This document shows, one piece after another, positions 1-8,057 of a DNA stretch of 33,477 nucleotides. The position numbers and the translations under genes are program-made. This stretch comes from an uncultured Lachnospiraceae bacterium (GTDB lineage: Bacteria; Bacillota; Clostridia; Lachnospirales; Lachnospiraceae). The notes under the pieces were generated by a model. The model saw nothing but the letters and a program-made list of their open reading frames with translations, searched no databases and was not told the DNA's origin. Location of the stretch: NCBI GenBank assembly GCA_902760755.1, contig CACWHK010000024.1:1-33477 (forward strand). The letters run 5' to 3'. Every line of letters starts with the position of its first letter. The first letter of the stretch is position 1.

Positions 1-2
1 TG

Positions 3-365
3 TCGGCCGAAGATATCCGGCTAGCAGTGATGCCGGAGACGGAGGATCTGCCGAATCTGCGTGGCTTGACGCCGGATGAGGTGTTGAGGCAGCTGGAGGA
101 GCAGGAACGGCTTGAGGCTGAGGCCGAGATGCGCCAGGCCCGTGCAGAGGCGAAACAGCGGCTGGCGGCAGCCAAAGCCAGCCGCGGCGTGCCTGTGCGT
201 CCGTCCCGTGGGGAGTCGGCAGCGGCGGCACCAAAGCAGGCGGCACAGCAGTATCGCGAGCAGGTAACGGCCATGCCGCCTGAGGTAAAGGCAAAGCCGA
301 AGAAGATCGTGCGCAAGCCACCGTCCAGCCCCGATGAGAAGGAGCATTTTGAGATAAGTGTCTGA
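3..365 (+). CDS. C-terminal end of an unrecognised Ala/Glu-rich protein (partial)
   Basis: The frame is open from the left edge to a TGA at 363-365, so this is probably the tail of a gene that begins outside the window. A GTG at 27 and an ATG at 30 could start it, but neither has a purine-rich ribosome site upstream. The visible ~120 residues are charged and low in complexity: a Glu/Arg/Ala stretch likely to be helical or coiled-coil, then an Ala/Lys/Pro-rich basic region, ending in a short acidic tail. No domain is recognisable and there is no membrane segment. The stop lies just before the promoter of the next gene, so it is transcribed separately from the helicase or only reads through into it. 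Function unknown. Confidence 0.6.
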   Translation, partial: SAEDIRLAVMPETEDLPNLRGLTPDEVLRQLEEQERLEAEAEMRQARAEAKQRLAAAKASRGVPVRPSRGESAAAAPKQAAQQYREQVTAMPPEVKAKPKKIVRKPPSSPDEKEHFEISV

Positions 366-368
366 ATA

Positions 369-397
369 TTGACCGAGATTCTTTTAGACGATATAAT
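369..397 (+). promoter_or_regulatory. Sigma-A-type promoter for the SNF2 helicase gene
   Basis: TTGACC at 369-374 (5/6 to consensus) and TATAAT at 392-397 (6/6) are separated by exactly 17 bases. It begins four bases after the upstream stop codon and leaves an untranslated leader of about 60 bases before the helicase start. This is one of the strongest vegetative promoters in the window. Confidence 0.8.
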
Positions 398-464
398 AGA
401 GAAATGGAATGACAGGAAATGATATGATCTGTTCGATTGTATTGAGATATGGAGAGTGAGTATT

Positions 465-2519
465 TTGTTAGACATGAAGTTTGTCCGTGAACATCTCGAC
501 GAAGTCCGTCAGATGCTCAAGAATCGCTGTAATCCGCTGAACCTTGATGACTTTGAAGGCATCGAGAAACGCCGCCGTGAGCTGCTGCAGGAGACGGAGA
601 CGCTGATGCACCGTGCGGCGGAGCTATCTTCCACGGTGCCTCCGAATATGAAGGATCGCCTTACGGAAATGGAACGCCTCACGTCCCCCATGTCCTGGAA
701 GTCCATCTTCGATCTGCATAAGAAGCAGAGTCTTGCGGCCTATGAACAGCTGGATGCCTGGAACCGTACGGGCGTGCCGGATGAGGTGCGGAAGATCTAT
801 GCGGACTTTGCGGAGCGGGAGAGGAATCTTACGGCGGATGTATGCTGGGAACGCTTTCAGCAAAACACTGCTCCGATCTATGCCATGCTGGAGAAGCTGG
901 TGGGTGCTTCCGGCCCCGTCAGTCAGGGACTTCCCGAGGAGATCGTGAAGGAGATTCAGGAGTTTCCGCTGGATACGTCTCTGATGGTCGCAACCCTCCG
1001 TAATTATCAGGAGTTCGGCACCAAGTATATCCTGCACCAGAAGCGGACCCTTCTCGGTGATGAGATGGGTCTCGGCAAGACCATGCAGGCCCTGGCGGCC
1101 ATGGCCCATCTGGTGACGGAGAAGAAGACACATTTCCTTGTGGTCTGTCCCGTGAGCGTGCTGGTCAACTGGATCCGGGAGATCGAAAAGCATACGAAGC
1201 TTTCGGCTTCCGAGATCTACGGAAATGACCGGGAGGATGAGTTCCGCAAATGGATCCGCGACGGCGGAGTGGCGGTCACGACCTACGAAACCGTGACGAA
1301 GCTGGTACCCCCGGAGGGACTTCTTCTGGATCTGCTGGTGGTGGATGAAGCCCATTACGTGAAGAATCCCGAGGCGGAACGGACGAAGGGACTCATGCGC
1401 TACGCGGCAGTGGCGGACCGGGTTCTCTTCATGACGGGAACCCCGCTGGAGAACCGGGTGGAGGAAATGATCTTCCTGATCAGCATGCTGAACACCGAGA
1501 AGGCTGCGGAGATCCGCGGAATGAAGGAGCTGTCCATGGCACCGGAATTCCGGGAGAAGATCGCACCGGTCTACCTCCGAAGGACCCGAGAGGATGTTTT
1601 AAAGGAACTTCCCGAGAAGGTGGAGAAGGAGGAGTGGTGTCGGCTCGGCGAGAAGGAGCTGGCAATCTACAAGGCCTCCCTTATCGAAGGAAACTTCGCA
1701 AAGGTGCGGAGGGTATCCTGGAACGTACAGCAGCTGACGGACTCCGTGAAGGCGCAGCGCCTTCTGGAGATCTCGGAGCAGGCAAAGGAAGAGGGACGGA
1801 AGGTGCTTGTGTTCTCCTTCTTCCTGGACACCATCGCACGGGTGCAGGAGCTGCTCGGGGACCGGGTCTTCGGCCCCATCAGCGGAAGCATTCCCGCAGA
1901 GAAGCGACAGGATGTGGTGGATCAGTTTGCGGCAGGCCCCGAGGGTAGCGTTCTGCTCTGCCAGATCGTGGCCGGTGGTGTGGGCCTCAACATCCAGGCA
2001 GCCAGTGTCGTCGTGATCTGCGAACCCCAGTGGAAGCCTTCCATCGAAACCCAGGCCATCTCCAGAGTGTACCGGATGGGTCAGGCCCGTTCCGTGGAGG
2101 TGTTCCGTCTTCTGGCGGAGAATACCGTGGACGAGCATGTGCTGAAGATCCTGAAGGGGAAGTCGGAGATCTTCGAGGGCTTTGCGGATGAATCCTCCGT
2201 GGGAGATGCCAGCATGGAGCTTCTGGCTGAGGAGGAGAAGAACGTGATGGCGAAGATCCTCGAGGAGGAGCGGAAGAAGTACGGAGTGGCAGGTGAGGCT
2301 CCGGAGGAGACAGCACCCGCAGACGGCGCAGAGGCTCCGGAGGAGGCGGCACCCGCAGACGGCGCAGGGGCTCCGGACGAGACAGTACCCGCAGACGGCG
2401 CAGAGGCTTCGGATGAGGCGGCACCCGCAGACGAAGCAGACGAAACATCGCCTGCAGACGCAGCGGAAGAAACGGATGGGACGAAAGCCCCGGAGGAAAC
2501 AAAAGAGAACAACGAATAA
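465..2519 (+). CDS. SNF2-family DEAD/DEAH helicase with a SerRS-arm-like N-terminus
   Basis: This is a superfamily 2 SNF2/Rad54-type ATPase expected to translocate on double-stranded DNA. Motif I DEMGLGKT is at residues 199-206, the DEAH box at 294-297, motif III is MTGTPLENR, and motif VI QAISRVYRMGQ is at 530-540. Residues 1-60 look like the seryl-tRNA synthetase N-terminal arm (MLDMKFVRE, DEVRQMLKNR, RRRELLQE). I chose the TTG at 465 because GGAG at 451-454 sits about ten bases upstream and because it gives the typical SerRS start MLD. A GTG at 456 would overlap that site, and an ATG at 474 would cut into the arm. The C-terminus is a 12-residue acidic Pro/Ala repeat (about 611-658) with a Glu-rich end. 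DUF1846 follows after 39 bases, probably in the same transcript. The helicase call is certain; its role is not known. Confidence 0.93.
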   Translation: MLDMKFVREHLDEVRQMLKNRCNPLNLDDFEGIEKRRRELLQETETLMHRAAELSSTVPPNMKDRLTEMERLTSPMSWKSIFDLHKKQSLAAYEQLDAWNRTGVPDEVRKIYADFAERERNLTADVCWERFQQNTAPIYAMLEKLVGASGPVSQGLPEEIVKEIQEFPLDTSLMVATLRNYQEFGTKYILHQKRTLLGDEMGLGKTMQALAAMAHLVTEKKTHFLVVCPVSVLVNWIREIEKHTKLSASEIYGNDREDEFRKWIRDGGVAVTTYETVTKLVPPEGLLLDLLVVDEAHYVKNPEAERTKGLMRYAAVADRVLFMTGTPLENRVEEMIFLISMLNTEKAAEIRGMKELSMAPEFREKIAPVYLRRTREDVLKELPEKVEKEEWCRLGEKELAIYKASLIEGNFAKVRRVSWNVQQLTDSVKAQRLLEISEQAKEEGRKVLVFSFFLDTIARVQELLGDRVFGPISGSIPAEKRQDVVDQFAAGPEGSVLLCQIVAGGVGLNIQAASVVVICEPQWKPSIETQAISRVYRMGQARSVEVFRLLAENTVDEHVLKILKGKSEIFEGFADESSVGDASMELLAEEEKNVMAKILEEERKKYGVAGEAPEETAPADGAEAPEEAAPADGAGAPDETVPADGAEASDEAAPADEADETSPADAAEETDGTKAPEETKENNE
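2295..2438 (+). repeat. Four tandem 36-bp repeats inside the helicase gene
   Basis: Four in-frame 36-bp units (2295-2330, 2331-2366, 2367-2402, 2403-2438) encode variants of the 12-residue unit EAPEETAPADGA. Units 1 and 2 differ at only a few bases; units 3 and 4 are more diverged, and a degenerate partial unit follows. Being in frame and a multiple of three, the array can change length without breaking the protein. Confidence 0.9.
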
Positions 2520-2558
2520 AAACCTGTAAGACAATAAGGATATGGAGTAAGAAGGATT

Positions 2559-4043
2559 ATGAACAAGATCGGATTTGACAACGAAAAATATTCCGACATG
2601 CAGTCCAAGCACATCATGGAGCGGATCGGCAAGTTCGGAGGAAAGCTATATCTGGAGTTCGGAGGAAAGCTCTTCGATGACTATCACGCATCCCGCGTGC
2701 TTCCGGGATTTCTTCCGGATTCGAAGATCACCATGCTGAAGCAGCTGAAGGACCAGACGGAGATCGTGATCGCCATCAAAGCCGGCGATATCGAGAAGAA
2801 CAAGGTGCGCGGAGATATAGGCATCACCTATGACATGGATCTCCTCCGACTGATCGACGCCTTCACCAACAACGGCCTCTATGTGGGAAGTGTGGTTATG
2901 ACCCAGTTCAAGGAGCAGCCGTCGGCCATCGCCTATGAGAAGAAGCTGAAGGCCCTGGGCCTGAAGGTGTACCGGCACTACCCGATCCCGGGCTATCCCT
3001 CGGACATTCCGCTCATCGTAAGTGATGAGGGCTTCGGAAAGAATGACTATATCGAGACCACCCGTCCGCTGGTGGTCGTGACCGCACCCGGTCCCGGCAG
3101 CGGAAAGATGGCCACCTGTCTCTCCCAGCTCTATCATGAGCAGAAGCGCGGCGTAAATGCGGGATATGCGAAGTTCGAGACATTTCCGATCTGGAACCTG
3201 CCTCTCAACCATCCGGTGAACCTGGCTTACGAGGCAGCAACCGCAGACTTAAATGACGTGAATATGATCGATCCCTTCCACTGGGATGCCTACGGGGAAA
3301 CCGTGGTGAACTACAACCGCGACGTAGAGGTGTTCCCGGTGCTGAAGGCCATGTTCGAGAAGATCTCCGGTACCAGTCCCTATCAGTCCCCGACGGACAT
3401 GGGCGTAAATATGGCAGGCTACTGCATCACGGATGATGAGGCAACACAGGCAGCGGCAAACCAGGAGATCATCCGCAGATATTATCAGGCACTCTGCGAC
3501 CGGAGAAAGGGAGATGCCAGCGACGTGATCATCCAGAAGCTGGAGCTTCTGATGAAGAAGGCGAAGCTGTCACCGGCAGACCGTCCGGTGGTTGCGGCAG
3601 CCAATATCCGTGCAGAGGAGACCGGAGGACCGGCAGCAGCCGTAGAGCTTCCGGACGGAACCATCGTGACCGGCAAGACCTCTCCGCTGCTGGGTGCATC
3701 CTCGGCCATGATCCTGAATGCACTGAAGGTGATGGCAGGCATCGACGACGCTGCAAAGCTGATCTCTCCGCAGGTTATCGAGCCGATCATGGAGCTGAAG
3801 GTGAAGTTCCTTAGGAACCATAACCCGCTCCTGCACATCGACGAGATCCTGATCGCCCTTTCCATCGCGGCTGTTTCGGATGAGACTGCGGCACGGGCGT
3901 ACGCAGAGCTTCCGAAGCTGAAGGGCCTGGAGGTGCACAGCTCCGTGATCCTGTCCCAGGTGGATGTGGGTGTCTTCAAGAAGCTGGGCATGAACCTGAC
4001 CTGTGAACCGAAGTACCAGAGTAAAAAACTTTACCACAATTAA
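2559..4043 (+). CDS. DUF1846 / UPF0371 family protein
   Basis: At 494 residues the protein matches the length of the DUF1846 (UPF0371, COG4868) family and has its characteristic opening (IGFDNEKY, then GGKLYLEFGGKL and DDYHASRVLPGF). It also has the central APGPGSGKMATCLSQLYHE segment, which resembles a nucleotide-binding loop, and the ETFPIWNLPLNHPVNLAYEA block. No signal peptide or membrane helix is seen, so it is cytosolic. The family has solved structures but, to my knowledge, no established biochemical function. The ATG follows a weak purine run (AGAAGG). It lies 39 bases after the helicase stop in the same direction with no terminator between, so the two are probably cotranscribed. Confidence 0.9.
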   Translation: MNKIGFDNEKYSDMQSKHIMERIGKFGGKLYLEFGGKLFDDYHASRVLPGFLPDSKITMLKQLKDQTEIVIAIKAGDIEKNKVRGDIGITYDMDLLRLIDAFTNNGLYVGSVVMTQFKEQPSAIAYEKKLKALGLKVYRHYPIPGYPSDIPLIVSDEGFGKNDYIETTRPLVVVTAPGPGSGKMATCLSQLYHEQKRGVNAGYAKFETFPIWNLPLNHPVNLAYEAATADLNDVNMIDPFHWDAYGETVVNYNRDVEVFPVLKAMFEKISGTSPYQSPTDMGVNMAGYCITDDEATQAAANQEIIRRYYQALCDRRKGDASDVIIQKLELLMKKAKLSPADRPVVAAANIRAEETGGPAAAVELPDGTIVTGKTSPLLGASSAMILNALKVMAGIDDAAKLISPQVIEPIMELKVKFLRNHNPLLHIDEILIALSIAAVSDETAARAYAELPKLKGLEVHSSVILSQVDVGVFKKLGMNLTCEPKYQSKKLYHN

Positions 4044-4045
4044 CT

Positions 4046-4060
4046 GCGCACGAAGTGCGC
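4046..4060 (+). other. Short hairpin between DUF1846 and the lipid kinase
   Basis: GCGCAC at 4046-4051 and GTGCGC at 4055-4060 form a perfect 6-bp stem around the triloop GAA, three bases after the DUF1846 stop. No run of T follows, so it is not a standard intrinsic terminator. It may protect an RNA end or have no function. Confidence 0.4.
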
Positions 4061-4106
4061 GTGCTGCGGTTTCATCAGTTTGGCGTATCTACGAATGGGG
4101 GTTACT

Positions 4107-5111
4107 ATGTATTACTTTATCGTGAATTACCGCGGGGGGAACGGTCGCGGACAGAGGGTATGGAAGGACGTCAAGGCCATTCTGGAAGCGGAAAGTGTAC
4201 CATATCATGCATGGCGGACCAGAGGCCGCGGACATGCGGCCCGGCTGGCGACGGGGATCATCCGGCGCTACAGCTCGAAGGACGTGCATGTGAATCTGAT
4301 CGTGCTCGGCGGAGACGGCACCGTAAATGAAGTGATCAACGGCATTTCCGACTTTGACCGGGTCTGGCTGGGAGTGATCCCCACAGGCTCCGGAAATGAT
4401 TTCGCCCGGGGGCTTGGGCTTCCGACGAAGCCGGTTCCGGCACTGATGCAGATCCTTAACTGCGAGATGCCCACCAGGGTGGACCTCGGCTGGGTGAAGG
4501 GAGACAATCAGGCAGCCCGGATGTTCGGGATCAGCGCAGGCATCGGTCTGGATGCGGAGGTCTGCAAGAAGGCTCTGAAATCCAAGCAGAAGCGGTTCCT
4601 GAACAAGCTGGGAGCAGGGAAGCTGACCTACCTTCTCCTTACCCTGGAGTCTCTGTTCAAAATGAAGACCCGAGACGGAAGAGTGATCTATGACGGTAAC
4701 CTGGAGGATGTGCTCCGGGTGCGGAACATGATCTTCCTTGCAGCCATGAACCTGCCCTGGGAGGGCGGTGGAGTTCCCATGGCTCCGGATGCGGATCCGA
4801 CGGACGGGAAGATCTCTACCTGCGTGGCGGAGAATATCCCGAAGTGGAAGACCTTCTTCGAGCTTCCGGTCCTGGTACGGGGAAAGCAGAAGAAGCTGAA
4901 GGGCTTTACCCTCCGGGACGGCGCGACGCTGGATATCGAGATGGAAGAACCCGTGGTCCTGCATGTGGACGGAGAGTACGGCGGGGATGTCCGCCGCATC
5001 CATATGGAGGTGCTTCCCGGACGCCTGCAGATGCTGATGGGTGCGCCCTGTTGTACCTGCGGTAACCCCGGGTCCTGGGATGGCCCCGGTTGCTCCTGTG
5101 GCTGCAGATAA
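4107..5111 (+). CDS. Diacylglycerol kinase-family lipid kinase with a Cys-rich C-terminal tail
   Basis: This belongs to the DagK/YegS-like lipid kinase family, which phosphorylates diacylglycerol or a related lipid with ATP at the membrane face. The ATP-binding GGDGT is at residues 68-72 and PTGSGNDFAR at 92-101; the second domain has the expected strands ending in LHVDGE. I chose the ATG at 4107, which has GGGGG five bases upstream and gives the family start MYYFIVN. In-frame alternatives at 4080 (TTG) and 4095 (ATG) only add non-conserved residues. The last ~22 residues hold six cysteines (C315, C316, C318, C329, C331, C333) separated by a Gly/Pro/Trp spacer, an extension I do not know from this family. 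Substrate specificity cannot be read from sequence. Confidence 0.88.
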   Translation: MYYFIVNYRGGNGRGQRVWKDVKAILEAESVPYHAWRTRGRGHAARLATGIIRRYSSKDVHVNLIVLGGDGTVNEVINGISDFDRVWLGVIPTGSGNDFARGLGLPTKPVPALMQILNCEMPTRVDLGWVKGDNQAARMFGISAGIGLDAEVCKKALKSKQKRFLNKLGAGKLTYLLLTLESLFKMKTRDGRVIYDGNLEDVLRVRNMIFLAAMNLPWEGGGVPMAPDADPTDGKISTCVAENIPKWKTFFELPVLVRGKQKKLKGFTLRDGATLDIEMEEPVVLHVDGEYGGDVRRIHMEVLPGRLQMLMGAPCCTCGNPGSWDGPGCSCGCR

Positions 5112-5176
5112 GGATGGACGTTGAACCGTGGTCCCCTGCTTAAGCGGGACGACGGAAGACAGGAAAGGATAGGACA

Positions 5177-6160
5177 GTGGAAGATAAAAGATATGCAGTA
5201 TTGATCGACTCCGACAACATTTCCTCCAAATATATCGGAAGTATTCTGGATGAGATGACGAAGTACGGAGTTGTAACCTATAAGAGAATCTACGGAGACT
5301 GGACCTCCACCCAGGCCGGAAAGTGGAAGAAAGAGCTGATGGAGAATTCCATCACCCCGATCCAGCAGTTCCGGAACACGGTGGGGAAGAATGCAACAGA
5401 CTCCACTTTGATCATTGATGCCATGGACATCCTCTATACCGAGAGTGTGGACGGCTTCTGTATCGTATCCAGCGACGGGGACTTTACCCGTCTGGCCAGC
5501 AGGCTTCGCGAGTCCGGCATGGATGTTATAGGCATGGGGGAGAGCAAGACGCCCCGGTCCTTCCGTGCGGCATGCTCCGTCTTTACGGACCTGGAGCTGC
5601 TGCTGGATCAGTCTGTGGAGGAGTCCGGCAAGAACCTGCTGAAGAGCAAGAAGAAGAAAAAGTCCGAAAATGTTCTGGAGCAGAGCGTGGTGGAGAATGC
5701 CATCATCGAGATCATTACCGAGAACGACAACAAGGGACGGGAGACCGGGCTTGGAGAGATCGGAAGTCGTCTGCAGAAGAAGTACTCCGATTTCGACGTC
5801 CGGAACTACGGCTACAGCTCTCTTTCCACATTTATCGAAGAGATCCGCGGCTTCACCCTGAAGAAGACCAACAGTACCGTGACCGTAGTCCTGAAGGAAG
5901 ATAAGGACATGAAGAAGCGTCTCATGCAGTACGTGGAGGACGAGGTGCGGAAGGAAGGCGAGGACGGGATCGAGCTCGGCCTTCTGGGGCAGCGGCTTTA
6001 CGCCGAGTATCCGCAGTTCAACGCGAAGGAGTTCGGTTATGCCACCTTCGCAAAGTTTGTTCTGGGGATCAAGTCCCTCAGCATCGAAACATCAGAGAAC
6101 AACCGCGTGAAGGTTTATGCAAAGGACCAAAGCAGCGGAAAGAAGGAGAAGAAGCACTGA
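5177..6160 (+). CDS. NYN (PIN-like) nuclease domain protein with two OST-HTH/LOTUS domains
   Basis: Residues 1-145 are a NYN domain of the LabA/DUF88 type, a PIN-like fold often acting as a metal-dependent RNase. Acidic residues expected at the active site are present: D11 and D13 (LIDSDN), D75 and D81 (TDSTLIIDAMD), D100 and D102 (SSDGDF). A Lys-rich linker (about 152-163) leads to two winged-helix OST-HTH/LOTUS domains at about 168-238 and 246-318. Both contain the pattern of a Phe/Asn-Tyr-Gly-Tyr turn followed by a conserved helix and a final beta strand. LOTUS domains bind RNA. The start is GTG at 5177, with AGG just upstream. A phosphoesterase gene begins two bases after the stop, indicating tight cotranscription. 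Confidence 0.88.
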   Translation: MEDKRYAVLIDSDNISSKYIGSILDEMTKYGVVTYKRIYGDWTSTQAGKWKKELMENSITPIQQFRNTVGKNATDSTLIIDAMDILYTESVDGFCIVSSDGDFTRLASRLRESGMDVIGMGESKTPRSFRAACSVFTDLELLLDQSVEESGKNLLKSKKKKKSENVLEQSVVENAIIEIITENDNKGRETGLGEIGSRLQKKYSDFDVRNYGYSSLSTFIEEIRGFTLKKTNSTVTVVLKEDKDMKKRLMQYVEDEVRKEGEDGIELGLLGQRLYAEYPQFNAKEFGYATFAKFVLGIKSLSIETSENNRVKVYAKDQSSGKKEKKH

Positions 6161-6161
6161 C

Positions 6162-6893
6162 ATGCGTTACTATATCGCGGACCTGCATTTTTATCATGGG
6201 GTCCTGAACACCCGGATGGATCATAGAGGCTTTGAATCCGGGGAGGCCATGAATGAGGCAATGATCGGGCGCTGGAACGCCAAGGTCCGGAAGAATGACG
6301 AGGTGGTGATCCTGGGGGATTTCTCCTTCGGGACGGCGGACCAGACGAATCAGCTGCTGGAGCGGCTGAACGGGAAGCTCTATCTGATCTACGGGAATCA
6401 TGACCGGTACGTTAATTCCCGCGGCTTTAACCAGTTCCGGTTCAAATGGATCAAGCCCTACGCGGAGCTGTCCGACGAGAACCGGAAGGTGGTACTCAGC
6501 CACTACCCGGTATTCTGCTATAACGGGCAGTACCGCCTGGATGCATCGGGGAATCCCAAGGCCTATATGCTGTACGGGCATGTACATAACAGCTACGACG
6601 AGGTGCTGATCAACCGCTTTATCCGGATGACCAGAGAGTCCAGGAGGCAGGTCTTCGGAAGGGAGGGACTCAGTCCGATTCCCTGCAACATGATCAACTG
6701 CTTCTGTATGTTCTCGGACTATACGCCCCTTTCCCTGGATGAGTGGATCGAGGTGGACAGAAAGCGCCGGGAGGCACTGACGGAAGCGGACGCAGAGGGA
6801 CTATTGGAGGAGCTGCCCGGAATCGTGGAGGAGCCCGGAGAAAACGGGAGCCCGGAGGAGACAGAAACTACCGAAACCAGTGAAGAATCATAA
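6162..6893 (+). CDS. Calcineurin-like metallophosphoesterase
   Basis: This is a 243-residue cytosolic protein with the complete two-metal phosphoesterase motif set: D7 and H9 (ADLHFYH), D53 (LGDFS), N79 and H80 (YGNHD), H114 (LSHYP), H140 and H142 (YGHVH). The compact layout matches small phosphoesterases that act on phosphodiesters or nucleotides; the substrate is not evident. I start at the ATG at 6162, two bases after the NYN gene's stop, because it begins the conserved RYYIADLHF strand. The longer frame from 6117 would only add Arg-rich residues overlapping the upstream gene. AAGGAG lies 13 bases upstream, a little far. The last ~30 residues are an acidic Glu/Thr/Ser tail. The position suggests coupled translation with the NYN/LOTUS protein. 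Confidence 0.88.
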   Translation: MRYYIADLHFYHGVLNTRMDHRGFESGEAMNEAMIGRWNAKVRKNDEVVILGDFSFGTADQTNQLLERLNGKLYLIYGNHDRYVNSRGFNQFRFKWIKPYAELSDENRKVVLSHYPVFCYNGQYRLDASGNPKAYMLYGHVHNSYDEVLINRFIRMTRESRRQVFGREGLSPIPCNMINCFCMFSDYTPLSLDEWIEVDRKRREALTEADAEGLLEELPGIVEEPGENGSPEETETTETSEES

Positions 6894-6904
6894 GGAGACA
6901 TAGC

Positions 6905-7969
6905 ATGCATAACAGTTTTCGTTTACCATACCATCTGATCGTGGAAGAGGGGATCTTCGACCGCATCCCGGACGTTATGAAGGACGTCATTCCGAATCTG
7001 GCGGATCAGAAAATGATCCTTGTTACGGAGGAGAACCTGAAGGGAATCTTTGAGAATCAGCTAAGGCGGATCGAAGAGGATTTTAAACACCCGGAGCTGT
7101 ATCTGATCCGGTCTGCCACCTATGACGCAGCCGTGGCTCTGGCCAAGTATATCACCATGAACAACATCCGGATCGTTATCGGCTTCGGTGGCGGAACCGT
7201 GCTGGATCTGGCGAAGTTCGCGGCATTTGTATCGAAGAGCACCCTGATCTCCCTTCCCACAACGCTTTCCAATGACTCCCTGGCTTCACCGGTTGCGGTT
7301 CTCGGAACGGAAGGAAAGGCAAGAAAGACATTTAAATGTACGATCCCCCATGCGATCCTCGTGGACGTGAATACCATCGTGTCCGCGCCGGAGCGCCAGC
7401 TGCTGTCCGGCGTCGGAGACTCCGTCAGCAAGTATACCGCCCTGGTGGACTGGAAGAAGGCCTACGACAAGGGGCTGGAGCATGTGGATGATTTCGCATA
7501 TATGATCTCGAAGATGGCATTTAACTCCATCGCCTATAACGACATGAAGGAGCTGAAATCCAAGGACTTCATCAAGCGTCTTACCCAGGCTCTGGTCATG
7601 GGTGGTCTGGCCATGGAGATCGCAGGTTCCTCCCGCCCCAGCAGCGGCTCGGAGCACCTCTTCTGTCATGCACTGGATGAGCTTTACAGTGAGCAGGTGT
7701 CGGTTCCCCACGGGATTGCCGTTGCCATGGGAAGCTACGGTGCCTGCAAGTTCCAGAACCGGAATGTTCCGAAGATCACAAGGATCATCAAGGAGTACGG
7801 AATCCCCGTATGTCCCTCCGCATGGAAGATCACACCCGAGATCTTCGTGGGCGCATGGCAGCAGGCTCCCGGTACCCGTCCGGACCGTTATACCGTACTG
7901 AACGAGACGGATCTTTCCACGGAGATGCTGACGAAGCTCTACTATGAGATGGAAGAGATCTTCGCGTAA
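6905..7969 (+). CDS. sn-glycerol-1-phosphate dehydrogenase-like protein (iron-ADH fold)
   Basis: At 354 residues it matches the glycerol-1-phosphate dehydrogenase branch (EgsA/AraM) of the iron-containing alcohol dehydrogenase superfamily. The NAD(P)-binding loop GFGGGTVLDLAKF, the LPTTLSNDSLASPVAV segment and the metal ligands D172 (GVGDSVSKY), H251 (SGSEHLFCH) and H269 (VPHG) are in order. The expected reaction is NAD(P)H-dependent reduction of dihydroxyacetone phosphate to sn-glycerol-1-phosphate. The ATG at 6905 has AAGGAG seven bases upstream and follows the phosphoesterase gene by 11 bases. A lipid kinase gene in the same run makes a lipid role plausible. A related dehydrogenase with another substrate cannot be excluded. 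Confidence 0.8.
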   Translation: MHNSFRLPYHLIVEEGIFDRIPDVMKDVIPNLADQKMILVTEENLKGIFENQLRRIEEDFKHPELYLIRSATYDAAVALAKYITMNNIRIVIGFGGGTVLDLAKFAAFVSKSTLISLPTTLSNDSLASPVAVLGTEGKARKTFKCTIPHAILVDVNTIVSAPERQLLSGVGDSVSKYTALVDWKKAYDKGLEHVDDFAYMISKMAFNSIAYNDMKELKSKDFIKRLTQALVMGGLAMEIAGSSRPSSGSEHLFCHALDELYSEQVSVPHGIAVAMGSYGACKFQNRNVPKITRIIKEYGIPVCPSAWKITPEIFVGAWQQAPGTRPDRYTVLNETDLSTEMLTKLYYEMEEIFA

Positions 7970-7986
7970 CGATCATAAAATGGGTT

Positions 7987-8015
7987 TTGAAGATATTTTG
8001 AAAAAGTTCCATAAA
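7987..8015 (+). promoter_or_regulatory. Possible promoter for the ECF sigma operon
   Basis: TTGAAG at 7987-7992 and CATAAA at 8010-8015 are 17 bases apart (4/6 matches each). Downstream, CGTAAG occurs twice (8018-8023 and 8031-8036). ECF factors often recognise CGT-containing -10 boxes, so autoregulation is conceivable, but I cannot fit a convincing ECF -35 to either copy. Confidence 0.35.
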
Positions 8016-8057
8016 ACCGTAAGCGGAATACGTAAGTAAAGATAGGAGGGGTGCCGG

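Noticed and set aside
5131-5150. Partial dyad GTCCC/GGGAC before the NYN gene as a terminator
   Set aside because: The stem is only five pairs around a ten-base loop and no T run follows.
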